From Thalassospira lucentensis (GTDB lineage Bacteria; Pseudomonadota; Alphaproteobacteria; Rhodospirillales; Thalassospiraceae): a stretch of DNA of 64,000 nt. Below are positions 10,379 to 19,000 of the stretch, piece by piece. The notes under the pieces are model-generated. The model made no database searches. It was not told the origin of the DNA and worked only from the letters and a program-made list of their open reading frames with translations. Within the stretch, counting starts at the first letter, position 1. Each line of letters opens with the position of its first letter. The stretch spans positions 124,001 through 188,000 of the forward strand of contig NZ_JAATOV010000007.1 of the NCBI RefSeq assembly GCF_011806425.1. Reading direction: 5' to 3'. Made by a program: the position numbers and the translations under genes.

Positions 10379-11047
10379 CACCAACCTCAAACCCCATCGC
10401 CGATCCGCACTCAGACATTCAACCGCGCAAGCCGGTTTAAACAAAATGTCGTCAGATCGTGCACCAAGCCCGCAGAAATCTCTGAACTGATCAAAACACG
10501 TTCAATGATGTTCTGCCCGGCGCTCCAAAGCCCATCGCCCCTTCCCCACCATTGAACTTAAAATTAACCGCCGGTAATGCGGTAATCATCGTTGCGGCGT
10601 AACAGCACAACGCAAGCCGTGCATACCGCAATGCAGCGTAAAACGGTGCTTTGTCTGCGTTTTATCTTCGCAACCTACGATCAAATCGCCCTCAAAAATC
10701 GCCGCCCATGTGCACCCTTTTCACAACCTTCTGGTGTCGGTGCACTCCCAAAGATTTGCCCCCCAGACCAAGCTAGCTGAGGCTAAATGCTGCTTGATTT
10801 CAAGCGGATCGTCCCCGTCATTTCATCCGGCCTTTATTTTATCACTTACCACCAGATGGAAAATGTACAATAGTGTCAAAACACTCTTAGGTTGACACAC
10901 ATCTTTACTAACGTTCTCATATTATTGAATGTAACGGGGAACATCACCACATTCTAAAATTCTTTCGCATCAGTTTAGGAACCGGAATTTTGTCTATGTG
11001 CCGATCTTTCGTCATATAGGTATATGACCTTGGGAGCACCTTATACG
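10379..11047. other. Long non-coding spacer before the third chemoreceptor
   Basis: About 670 bp carry no supportable gene on either strand. The second half (10850-11000) is AT-rich, with a TTGACA at 10892-10897 but no well-spaced -10 hexamer. The region presumably holds the promoter of the third receptor; the short frames inside show no family features. Confidence 0.5.
11011..11028 (+). promoter_or_regulatory. Small perfect inverted repeat at the leader of the third chemoreceptor
   Basis: The sequence gtcatataggtatatgac has perfect 8-bp arms around a GG centre and ends two bases before the TGGGAG ribosome-binding region of the ATG at 11048. It could be an operator or a leader hairpin affecting translation. 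Neither other receptor gene has it. Confidence 0.4.
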
Positions 11048-13270
11048 ATGGGTCTAAAGATACAGCGCGGCGTTAAGCCGTCATCGCCGAAAAAGGCGAA
11101 AAAATCGGGGTTTGGGGTTCGCGAAAAGTTGGCAGGTGCCTTCTTTCTGGTTGGGTTAATTGCGATCATCGCAGCTGCAATATCGGTCTTCGCTTTCAAC
11201 AAATTTGGTAACCAGCTTAAAACAATTGCCTACGAACAATTGCCAACAATGTTCGCAGCCCAAGAACTGGCGGCAACCAGTTCGAAAATCGTCGCTGCCG
11301 CACCGCGTATTGTCGCCGCGTCCTCCCCCAAGGAAGAACTCGCGATCAATGCCGAACTTCAAACCCTGATTGAGCGAATAAACAAAGACATCGCGCTCCT
11401 CTCAGATTCCGGTCTTTCAGAAGAAACCGTGTCGCGTGTGGCTAGTGACAGCAAAGCCCTGGCCGACGGCTTAAACGAGCTTCATGAAACCACCACCGAA
11501 CGGTTTGAAGTCGCCGATCAGCTTTCAAGCTCGTTGACCGATTTTCAGGAACTCTCGGCAAGCTTCAATTCAAAGCTCCAACCGCTTCTTTCAAGCAATC
11601 AGGCCGAGATCAAAGAACTTACCACCCAAGTTGAAAACCTTCGCGACACCAATGTCCCGCCAACTGCCGAACAAGCTGCTGAATTAAAAGCACTTCTGTT
11701 GCGGCTCAATGACTTGATTACCACCCAAGCGCCCTTACAAGAACTTTCCAAAAGCGGTGCGGAGATTATCAATACGGTCCTGTCTGCAGCATCGTCGAAT
11801 GACCGCATGCGCATGCGCGTCATGGGGCTTCAGGTCCGCGGTGCTGTTGGCTCTGTCACCAACACCATCAAAGAGATCACAGATCCCGAGATCCTGAAGT
11901 TTTACAAAGGGCTGATGGGTAAGATCAAGAAGCTGGCAACCGGACGCCGCAGCATTCCATCCCTTCGGTCAAAAGAACTAAAACTGGCCTCTAAACAACT
12001 TAAAATCGTTGAAGAAACGGCCGAATACGCTGCTGGGATGGAGACAGTTGTCGCAGAAATTGTCGAATCTCTGCAAAACAATGTCGATACATCGACAGAG
12101 GCCGCCAGTACCTTGACCGAGAAAAGCTCGGTCGTGATGTATGCTGTTGGGGCGGCGGCTGTGTTGCTGCCGCTTTTGATATATTTCATCTATGTCCGCG
12201 GCAGTCTTTTGCGGCGTTTGGCCGGCCTACAAGGCAGCATGGTGTCGCTGGCCGGTGGTAATCTTGACGTCGATGTACCGTCAAAAGGTCATGACGAGAT
12301 TTCCGCCATGGGCCGTGCGGTTGATGTGTTTAAGGAAAACGCGGTTAAGGTCCGCGACATGCAGGCCGAGGAAGAGCGCCTGAACCGTGAACGCAACGAA
12401 GCCCTTCGTGACGAACTTCTTGGCTTGGCCGATACCGTTCAGAACGAAGTTGAAACGGCGGTAAATGAAATCGCCGCCCTTTCCGATCAGTTGCAAGGTG
12501 TTTCGGGGCAAATGACCCAAAGTGCCGAACTGGTTTCCAACCAAAGCGAAGATGTCGCAACCTCCGCCCAGGAAGCCACCGGAAATGTGGAAACCGTCGC
12601 CACCGCGACTGAACAACTTTCCGCCTCCAATGCGGAAATCAATCGTCAGATGTCTGAGACGACGCGCATTTCCAACGAAGCATCCCAACGGGCAAAACAC
12701 ACCAATGAACTGGTGGTCAGCCTGTCAGAGTCCGCCGCACGTATTGGCGAAGTCATTGCCCTGATCACCAACATTGCTGAACAGACCAACCTTTTGGCGC
12801 TGAACGCGACGATTGAGGCCGCCCGAGCGGGTGATGCTGGCAAGGGGTTTGCGGTTGTCGCGACCGAGGTCAAAAACCTTGCCAATCAGACTGAAAAAGC
12901 AACCGAGGAAATCTCGGATCAGATTGCGGGTATTCAAAAGGCCACAGGTGAATCCGTCACTGCAATCGGTGAAATTGGCACCATCATTGATAGTCTCAAT
13001 GAAATCGCCACCACCATTTCTGCTGCGGTCCAACAACAAGGCTCTGCAACCGATGAGATCACCCGCAATGTGCGCGGTGCTGCGGATCGAACCCGGGCGG
13101 TATCGGCATCAATCACCGAAGTTGCCAACGAAACCGGCCGTACCGGGCAACTATCGGGCGAGGTTCTGACAACATCGCAGGCAACCTCGGAAAAAGTGAC
13201 TGAAATGCGCAACCGCATTGCCCATATCCTCGAAGACCTGCGTCAAAAGGCTCACGACCGCGCCACTTGA
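11048..13270 (+). CDS. Methyl-accepting chemotaxis protein, third tandem copy
   Basis: This is a 740-residue chemoreceptor, equal in length to the second copy. ATG 11048 was preferred to the upstream frame start at 11024 because it follows GGGAG and matches the paralogue N-terminus. TM1 is about 25-47 ([20 protein letters not shown]), TM2 about 360-382, followed by HAMP and signalling domains. The sensor region is clearly diverged from the other two, so a different ligand is likely. Where the paralogues have AAVEEQGAA, this copy reads AAVQQQGSA (Gln662-Gln663), meaning the site would need deamidation before it could be methylated. The signalling tip also has [14 protein letters not shown] in place of [14 protein letters not shown]. 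Confidence 0.93.
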   Translation: MGLKIQRGVKPSSPKKAKKSGFGVREKLAGAFFLVGLIAIIAAAISVFAFNKFGNQLKTIAYEQLPTMFAAQELAATSSKIVAAAPRIVAASSPKEELAINAELQTLIERINKDIALLSDSGLSEETVSRVASDSKALADGLNELHETTTERFEVADQLSSSLTDFQELSASFNSKLQPLLSSNQAEIKELTTQVENLRDTNVPPTAEQAAELKALLLRLNDLITTQAPLQELSKSGAEIINTVLSAASSNDRMRMRVMGLQVRGAVGSVTNTIKEITDPEILKFYKGLMGKIKKLATGRRSIPSLRSKELKLASKQLKIVEETAEYAAGMETVVAEIVESLQNNVDTSTEAASTLTEKSSVVMYAVGAAAVLLPLLIYFIYVRGSLLRRLAGLQGSMVSLAGGNLDVDVPSKGHDEISAMGRAVDVFKENAVKVRDMQAEEERLNRERNEALRDELLGLADTVQNEVETAVNEIAALSDQLQGVSGQMTQSAELVSNQSEDVATSAQEATGNVETVATATEQLSASNAEINRQMSETTRISNEASQRAKHTNELVVSLSESAARIGEVIALITNIAEQTNLLALNATIEAARAGDAGKGFAVVATEVKNLANQTEKATEEISDQIAGIQKATGESVTAIGEIGTIIDSLNEIATTISAAVQQQGSATDEITRNVRGAADRTRAVSASITEVANETGRTGQLSGEVLTTSQATSEKVTEMRNRIAHILEDLRQKAHDRAT

Positions 13271-13298
13271 TAGCTTCTGCAATGCCTACGTAAACACC

Positions 13299-13325
13299 AA
13301 AGGCCCGCCAAATTGGCGGGCCTTT
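13299..13325 (+). terminator. Intrinsic terminator after the third chemoreceptor
   Basis: A 13-bp perfect inverted repeat (13299-13311 / 13313-13325, core aaaggcccgcc) with a minimal loop. Symmetry and flanking A/T runs mean it could also stop minus-strand transcripts arriving from the convergent ymdB-like gene. Confidence 0.8.
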
Positions 13326-13369
13326 GTCATGAAACGTATTCGGCATTATGCCCTGATAGACTCTAGGCT

Positions 13370-14185
13370 TTAGGCGCTTGGCCAGCTGCCCTTAAGCCGC
13401 CCACCGATGCGAACCGATTCAATTCGTTTGGCCAAACCGGTTTTATCATCGGTTTCAATAAACACACCGCACACGGTGGCAGGCCCGTCTGCTGGTTCGA
13501 ACCGGCCAGATGGCATCTTGGTCAGGAATTTGCGGACCGAGTTTTCTTTTTTCATGCCGATGACCGAATCAAAGTCACCGCACATACCAACATCGGTTTG
13601 ATAGCCCGTGCCATTTGGCAGGATTTGCGCATCGGCCGTGGGAACATGCGTATGCGTTCCAAGAACAAGCGATGCCCGACCGTCACAGTGATGGCCAAAT
13701 GCCATTTTCTCTGACGTGGTTTCCGCATGGAAATCGATGATGATCGCGTCAACATTCTTGCCAAGCTTATGCTTGGAAAACAGCTTGTTCGCCCCTTGGA
13801 ACGGACAAGAAAGCGGGTCCATAAACAGGCGCCCCATCATGTTGATGACGCAGACTTTTTTGCCTGCCTTGGTTTTGAAAACGTAATCGCCCTTGCCCGG
13901 CGTGCCATCAGGGAAATTCCACGGACGCAGAAGTTTTTCATCCTCGTCGATATAGGCAATGATTTCGCGCTGATCCCAAACGTGATTGCCGGTGGTTAAA
14001 ACATCCGCACCGGCATCATAGAATTCCTTGCAGATTTTGGCCGTAACGCCAAAGCCATGGGCTGAGTTTTCGACATTCACCACCGCGACATCGACAGACA
14101 AACGGTCGCGCAGCATCGGCAATGCTTCAAGGGCTGCCGTGCGACCGGTTTGGCCCAAAACATCGCCGAGATGGAGTAAACGCAT
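13370..14185 (-). CDS. YmdB-family metallophosphoesterase (cyclic nucleotide phosphodiesterase type)
   Basis: This 271-residue protein belongs to the family typified by Bacillus YmdB, a metal-dependent phosphodiesterase acting on 2',3'-cAMP or cAMP. It begins MRLLHLGDVLGQTGR, with the metal-binding GDV motif. It also has NVENSAHGFG, a TTGNHVWDQREI block (Asn-His metal ligands), DFHAETTSEK, and LGTHTHVPTADAQ near the end, the full set of ligands. AGGAAAG precedes the ATG. It lies downstream of the 6S RNA gene on the same strand. In many alphaproteobacteria a 5-formyltetrahydrofolate cyclo-ligase gene lies in this gap; none is present here. Confidence 0.9.
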   Translation of the reverse strand: MRLLHLGDVLGQTGRTAALEALPMLRDRLSVDVAVVNVENSAHGFGVTAKICKEFYDAGADVLTTGNHVWDQREIIAYIDEDEKLLRPWNFPDGTPGKGDYVFKTKAGKKVCVINMMGRLFMDPLSCPFQGANKLFSKHKLGKNVDAIIIDFHAETTSEKMAFGHHCDGRASLVLGTHTHVPTADAQILPNGTGYQTDVGMCGDFDSVIGMKKENSVRKFLTKMPSGRFEPADGPATVCGVFIETDDKTGLAKRIESVRIGGRLKGSWPSA

Positions 14186-14318
14186 ATTCTTTCCTGTGTT
14201 TCTTCACACGCCCAAAATCAGGACATGCTTTTAGTGGGCCGCCCCAAACCCGGGACGCACCGCACATGCATTACGTAAAGGAGACGGGATGTGTTCTGAT
14301 ATAAACAATAAATAAAGC

Positions 14319-14475
14319 GGGAGCCACACTGCCGTTGGTCATATGGTAATTCCTCGTGACCTGCGTGTGCAGGTGGGCGCCGTATAACGAGACCACGGCC
14401 TCGACAGGGACAGCTCCCTAGAGAAATGAGCATCGGCCCCGGGAATTAGCGAACCTGACGCACAGCGCAGCTCCC
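14319..14475 (-). ncRNA. ssrS: 6S RNA (alphaproteobacterial type)
   Basis: A structured, untranslated stretch downstream of zapA, the usual place for 6S RNA in alphaproteobacteria. On the minus strand it opens with gggagctgcgctg (14475 down to 14463). It closes with cagtgtggctccc (14331 down to 14319). These pair over 13 positions, allowing G-U, to form the terminal closing stem of a 157-nt RNA of the expected length. An inner hairpin cacctgcacacgcaggt occupies the apical part, near 14363-14379. 6S RNA binds the housekeeping RNA polymerase and damps transcription as growth slows. The ends are set from the closing stem, not from a model search. Confidence 0.85.
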
Positions 14476-14662
14476 TTAATGCTGTCGTTCTTGATCACCG
14501 CGAACGGCGCATCGCAAACGGGTCAGCGATCAGAACCTAGTCTTCGATTGGGGCAATTTCAAGTGCCTAGAAAACGTAGCACTTGGTAAATTGGCTTCGT
14601 TCGGAAACGGTTGGGATACCAATGATGCGCATAAAAGGCGCAAGACCGCGCGAAACAAGCAT

Positions 14663-15010
14663 TTAATGCTGATTAAGTTTCGCGGCGATCCCTTCGATAC
14701 GCGCGGCCATGTTTTCCATGTTTTCGGCAAGCGCATCACTTTCCGCTGCTGACAGGCTGCCTGGTTCGGCGACCGCGACCTGTTCTTGCCTACACGTTTC
14801 AAGTTGTTCATGGGCATTGCCCAACTCGTCAGCAATCAACAAGCTGGTCATGACCAGCAAACGCTGTTCGCCGATTTGGCCGACCGCACCCGAAATTTCT
14901 TTCACCCGTTCATCGACGTAATTTGACAGCGCCTGAATGCGTTCTTCCTGCCCGTCGTCACATGCGATGTCGTAACTGCGGCCATTAATGCGAATGGAAA
15001 CCTGTGCCAT
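14663..15010 (-). CDS. zapA: ZapA, cell division (Z-ring) protein
   Basis: ZapA cross-links FtsZ filaments at mid-cell. The 115-residue protein starts MAQVSIRINGRSYDIACDDG, the typical ZapA N-terminal strand pair. It continues into the helical dimerisation region (YVDERVKEISGAVGQIGEQR, then LLVMTSLLIADELGNAHEQL) and a Glu/Ala-rich coiled-coil tail. It begins 3 nt after the stop of the coiled-coil gene 15014-15280, so both are one transcript, with the 6S RNA gene about 190 nt downstream. Confidence 0.9.
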   Translation of the reverse strand: MAQVSIRINGRSYDIACDDGQEERIQALSNYVDERVKEISGAVGQIGEQRLLVMTSLLIADELGNAHEQLETCRQEQVAVAEPGSLSAAESDALAENMENMAARIEGIAAKLNQH

Positions 15011-15013
15011 GGG

Positions 15014-15280
15014 TTATGCCTGCTCCTTGACGGGGTCTTCTGCAAGAACGAGTTTTAGCTGATCCACTGCACCATCAAGCCGTGCCGAAACGGTTTCTGT
15101 GGTTTGGGTAAGCTTGTCGTAATCTGCGCGCAGCGCTGAGAGTTGACTGCGCAATGCTTCGACTTCCTGCACGTCAGAAGACTGCTTATCGGCATCCTTA
15201 ACAACCGCCGACTCCACTGCGTTTTCAAGACTGTCCAATGCTGTCTTCAGTCGATCACTTGCTTGTTGCAACCGCGACAT
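15014..15280 (-). CDS. Small coiled-coil protein upstream of zapA (DUF4164-like)
   Basis: This 88-residue protein is almost entirely helical with heptad character (LQQASDRLKTALDSLENAV, VEALRSQLSALRADYDKLTQ). It resembles the small DUF4164-type proteins found directly upstream of zapA in alphaproteobacteria. The position suggests a division role, perhaps as a ZapA or FtsZ partner, in the way ZapB pairs with ZapA in gammaproteobacteria. That role is inference only. No membrane segment or signal peptide. Confidence 0.75.
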   Translation of the reverse strand: MSRLQQASDRLKTALDSLENAVESAVVKDADKQSSDVQEVEALRSQLSALRADYDKLTQTTETVSARLDGAVDQLKLVLAEDPVKEQA

Positions 15281-15712
15281 AAATTCCTACCCGGTACTAA
15301 TCGTTTTTCGAGGATCGCAAATCACCTGACTTGCGACGAATCATCACAATCGGCAATAAAGCCAATCGAAAATGTCATGAAAATGGCCGAATGATCATTC
15401 ATCATCGTATTTATAAATACCGTGTCCCTTACCCATGGCAAAGGCGCGAAATTCAATCATTCCAATACAATGACGCTAAACGCATGAAAACATAGTGCCT
15501 CAATCGCATAACCGTCAACATGCAGCGAAAAATCAGGACGTTATCGGAATATCTGTTAGCTTGATTTAAGGTAATCCGCGTCGTTTTTTGACAGAAGCGG
15601 TTGACGGATGGCCCCCATTAAGGGCATCTTCCGCGCGAATTCCGTTGATGTTTAAATCACCGTATTTAAGTGTTTCATCGCTCGACCGCGAAACCCTCAG
15701 GAACCGCATCTC
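15281..15712. promoter_or_regulatory. Divergent promoter region between the zapA unit and tkt, with two palindromes
   Basis: This 432-bp spacer between divergent operons has no supportable gene. It contains two perfect palindromes close together, gaatgatcattc (15389-15400) and gtatttataaatac (15407-15420), about 110-140 bp upstream of the coiled-coil gene start. They could be operators. AGGAA at about 15698-15702 is the ribosome-binding site of tkt. Confidence 0.45.
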
Positions 15713-17695
15713 ATGACGACGCAAACAGAACACAACCGCATGGCCAACGCCATCCGCTTCCTTTCGGCCGATGCTGTCGAAAAAGCTAAATCCGGTCACC
15801 CGGGCATGCCGATGGGCATGGCAGATGTTGCGACTGTTCTTTACACCAAATTCTTGAAGTTTGATCCGAAGCACCCGAACTGGCCGGACCGCGACCGTTT
15901 TGTCCTGTCCGCAGGTCACGGTTCGATGCTTCTGTATTCGCTCCTGCACCTGACCGGATACGAAGATTTCGATCTTGATCAGATCAAGAATTTCCGTCAG
16001 ATGGGCTCACGCACTGCGGGTCACCCTGAATACGGCCACGGCGAAGGCATTGAAACCACCACCGGCCCACTGGGTCAGGGTATTGCAACCTCGGTTGGTT
16101 TCGCCCTTGGCGAGCGCATCATGAATGCCCGTTTTGGCGATAGCGTTGTTGATCACTACACCTATGTGATTGCCGGCGACGGTTGCCTGATGGAAGGGAT
16201 CTCCCAAGAAGCCATTTCGATGGCTGGCCACATGAAACTGTCGAAACTGATCGTCCTGTTTGACGATAACGGCATTTCGATTGATGGCCCGACCTCGCTT
16301 TCGACGTCCGAAGATCACACCAAGCGCTTTGAAGCTGCTGGCTGGGATGTTCAGTCGATTGACGGTCACGATCCGGCTGCCATCGAAGCCGCGATTGCCA
16401 AAGCAAAAACCACCAACACCCCGTCGATGATCGCCTGCAAAACCGAAATCGGTTTTGGCGCCCCGACCAAGGGTGGCACCTCGGCAACGCACGGCTCCCC
16501 GCTCGGTGCCGAAGAACTCGCTGGTGCACGCAAAAAACTTGGCTGGACGTCTGAGCCGTTTGAAATCCCAGATGACGTGCGTGACGCATGGACCGCTGCT
16601 GGTGCGCGCGGTGCAGACGACTTCAATGCTTGGGGTGGTCGCTTCGAAGGTCTTGATGCCGCGTTGAAAGACGAGTTCGAGCGCCGCATCGAAGGCAAGC
16701 TTCCGGAAAACTGGATCGAAGCGTTCAACGACTACAAAAAACAGATCACCGAAGACAAGCCAAAGGTCGCCACCCGTAAAGCGTCCGAGAATGTTCTCGA
16801 AGTGCTGACCAAAGCGATCCCGGAAATGATCGGCGGCTCTGCCGACCTGACCGGTTCGAACAACACCAAGACCAGCGTTCAGGCCCCGATCAACGCCGAC
16901 GGCGGTTATGAAGGTGGCTACATCTATTACGGTATCCGTGAACACGGCATGGCTGCTGCCATGAACGGTTTGGCCCTGCATGGTGGCGTTTTGCCATACG
17001 GCGGGACCTTCTTGGTCTTCACCGATTACTGCCGCCCGGCGATCCGTTTGTCCGCCCTGATGAACCAGCGCGTTGTTTACGTCATGACCCACGATTCCAT
17101 AGGTCTTGGCGAAGACGGCCCGACCCATCAGCCGGTTGAACATGTTGCGTCGCTGCGCGCCATGCCGAACGTGACCGTGATCCGCCCGGCCGATGCGGTT
17201 GAAACCGCAGAAGCATGGGCAATGTCGATCACCAATGAAAGCGGTCCGACCGTTTTGGCCCTGACCCGTCAGAACCTGCCGGTACTGCGCACCGAATACC
17301 GCGAAGACAACCTTGTTGCCCGCGGCGGTTACGTGATTTCCGATTGCGATGGTGATCGTCAGGTCACCCTGATCGCGACCGGTTCAGAAGTTGAAATCGC
17401 CGTCGACGCACAGGCCAAACTCAAAGCAGACGGCATCAATGCTGCTGTTGTTTCGCTGCCGAGCTGGGAACTGTTTGACGCCCAGTCACCGGAATACCGC
17501 AAAGAGGTCTTGGGCAGCGCACCGCGCATCGCCATCGAGGCCCTGTCGGTATTTGGTTGGGAAAAATATGTTGGCGATACCGGCAAGGTTATCGGCATGC
17601 ATGGTTTCGGTGCTTCTGCACCGGCCCCGGTTCTGTATGAGCATTTCGGCATCACTGCCGACGCAATGGTCAAAGCGGCCAAGGAACTGGTTTAA
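15713..17695 (+). CDS. tkt: Transketolase
   Basis: Transketolase transfers two-carbon units between sugar phosphates in the pentose phosphate pathway, using thiamine diphosphate. The 660-residue length is normal. The N-terminal domain has the substrate-binding AVEKAKSGHPGMPMGMADV and the TPP motif GDGCLMEGISQEAISMAGH. The middle domain has YYGIREHGMAAAMNG with the catalytic Glu, and DSIGLGEDGPTHQPVEH. The C-terminal domain has a standard end. AGGAA lies upstream of the ATG. A terminator separates it from gap, though the pairing of the two genes is a common alphaproteobacterial arrangement. Confidence 0.97.
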   Translation: MTTQTEHNRMANAIRFLSADAVEKAKSGHPGMPMGMADVATVLYTKFLKFDPKHPNWPDRDRFVLSAGHGSMLLYSLLHLTGYEDFDLDQIKNFRQMGSRTAGHPEYGHGEGIETTTGPLGQGIATSVGFALGERIMNARFGDSVVDHYTYVIAGDGCLMEGISQEAISMAGHMKLSKLIVLFDDNGISIDGPTSLSTSEDHTKRFEAAGWDVQSIDGHDPAAIEAAIAKAKTTNTPSMIACKTEIGFGAPTKGGTSATHGSPLGAEELAGARKKLGWTSEPFEIPDDVRDAWTAAGARGADDFNAWGGRFEGLDAALKDEFERRIEGKLPENWIEAFNDYKKQITEDKPKVATRKASENVLEVLTKAIPEMIGGSADLTGSNNTKTSVQAPINADGGYEGGYIYYGIREHGMAAAMNGLALHGGVLPYGGTFLVFTDYCRPAIRLSALMNQRVVYVMTHDSIGLGEDGPTHQPVEHVASLRAMPNVTVIRPADAVETAEAWAMSITNESGPTVLALTRQNLPVLRTEYREDNLVARGGYVISDCDGDRQVTLIATGSEVEIAVDAQAKLKADGINAAVVSLPSWELFDAQSPEYRKEVLGSAPRIAIEALSVFGWEKYVGDTGKVIGMHGFGASAPAPVLYEHFGITADAMVKAAKELV

Positions 17696-17702
17696 TTTAC
17701 GG

Positions 17703-17740
17703 GGCCGGATCGGTAATATGCCGGTCCGGCCTTTTTCTTT
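17703..17740 (+). terminator. Intrinsic terminator between tkt and gap
   Basis: An 11-bp stem with one G-U pair (ggccggatcgg 17703-17713 / ccggtccggcc 17721-17731) and loop TAATATG is followed by CTTTTTCTTT. It starts 7 nt after the tkt stop. Confidence 0.88.
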
Positions 17741-17806
17741 GGGTTTGAACCCTAAGCTGTGATTGATACTCGCCCGGGTGCAATCATTATAATTTTGGAG
17801 GTATGA

Positions 17807-18814
17807 ATGGCTATTCGCGTAGCGATTAATGGTTTTGGTCGTATTGGCCGTCTGGTTCTGCGTTCTATCGTTGAAAGTGGCCGTACCGACGTTGAAGTGG
17901 TTGCCATCAATGATCTGGGTGACGTCAATACCAACGCGCATCTTCTGAAATATGATTCCGTTCATGGCGTTCTGGCCAATGACGTCAAAGCCGAAGGCGA
18001 AAACCTCGTCATCGACGGCAAAGAAATCAAAGTTTGCTCTGAACGTGATCCGGCGAACCTGCCGTGGGCCGCGCTGAACGTTGATATTGCTTTTGAATGC
18101 ACCGGTATCTTCCTTGACGAAGCGGGTGCTGGCAAACATCTGACCGCTGGCGCAAAACGCGTTCTGATTTCCGCCCCGGCAAAAGGCGACATCAAAACCG
18201 TGGTATACGGCGTCAACAGCGACAGCCTGACCGCCGACGACGTCATTGTTTCAAACGCCTCTTGCACCACCAACTGCTTGGCACCGGTTGCAGACGTTCT
18301 GAACAAAACCGTTGGCATCACCAAGGGCTTCATGACGACCGTTCACGCCTTCACCGGCGACCAGAACACCGTTGACAGCCTGCACAAAGATCTGCGTCGT
18401 GCCCGTTCGGCATCGCTTTCGATGATCCCGACCTCGACCGGTGCGGCAAAGGCCGTTGGTCTTGTTCTGCCGGAACTCAAAGGCAAATTGGACGGTACCG
18501 CGATCCGCGTTCCGACCCCGAACGTCTCGATGGTTGACCTGACCTTTGTTGCCGGTCGTGATACGTCTGTTGATGAAATCAATGCAGCGATCAAAGAAGC
18601 CGCGAACGGCCCGCTTAAGGGTGTTCTTGGCGTCTGCGAAGCACCGCTGGTATCGGTTGACTTCAACCACAATCCGAACAGCTCGACCTTCGATGCGACC
18701 CAGACCCAGGTGATGGACGGTAACTTCGTTCGTATCCTGTCTTGGTACGACAACGAATGGGGCTTCTCCAACCGTATGAGCGACACCGCCGTCGCCATGG
18801 CGAAGTTCCTCTAA
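17807..18814 (+). CDS. gap: Glyceraldehyde-3-phosphate dehydrogenase
   Basis: GAPDH oxidises glyceraldehyde 3-phosphate to 1,3-bisphosphoglycerate with NAD(P). The 335 residues have the Rossmann start MAIRVAINGFGRIGRLVLRS, the catalytic motif SNASCTTNCLAPV with Cys153, and the C-terminal WYDNEWGFSNRM. A very good ribosome-binding site GGAGGT lies at 17797-17802. The gene is followed by its own terminator rather than by pgk and fba, which follow gap in many relatives. Confidence 0.97.
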   Translation: MAIRVAINGFGRIGRLVLRSIVESGRTDVEVVAINDLGDVNTNAHLLKYDSVHGVLANDVKAEGENLVIDGKEIKVCSERDPANLPWAALNVDIAFECTGIFLDEAGAGKHLTAGAKRVLISAPAKGDIKTVVYGVNSDSLTADDVIVSNASCTTNCLAPVADVLNKTVGITKGFMTTVHAFTGDQNTVDSLHKDLRRARSASLSMIPTSTGAAKAVGLVLPELKGKLDGTAIRVPTPNVSMVDLTFVAGRDTSVDEINAAIKEAANGPLKGVLGVCEAPLVSVDFNHNPNSSTFDATQTQVMDGNFVRILSWYDNEWGFSNRMSDTAVAMAKFL

Positions 18815-18880
18815 GGTCCGTTCATCGACAAGCGATCCGGCCCTTCGGCCCGATCAACTTACTGAACGATGATTTTGCGA

Positions 18881-18918
18881 AGTGCCCGAAGTTTTACTGC
18901 TTCGGGCACTTTTCTTTT
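18881..18918 (+). terminator. Intrinsic terminator after gap
   Basis: A perfect 11-bp stem (agtgcccgaag 18881-18891 / cttcgggcact 18900-18910) with an 8-nt loop and the T-rich tail TTTCTTTT. The longest frame of the next gene would run through this hairpin, which argues for the later start chosen there. Confidence 0.92.
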
Positions 18919-19000
18919 GCCGGTTGGTGCGCCACAGTTTGACGCATCGGCTTTCGGTCTGCCATATGAAGACGCACCCCCAGCGCACAAGGAGCCCCGC

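Noticed and set aside
10975..11007. GCCGAT-like sigma-28 -10 before the third chemoreceptor
   Set aside because: No TAAA element lies at the required distance upstream.
16007..17143. Long minus-strand frame across tkt (378 codons)
   Set aside because: It is a shadow of the tkt coding strand; the transketolase motifs on the plus strand are unambiguous.
17763..17793. TTGATA ... TATAAT as a sigma-70 promoter of gap
   Set aside because: The spacer is 19 bp and the predicted transcript start (about 17800) would fall inside the GGAGGT ribosome-binding site, leaving a leader too short to use it.
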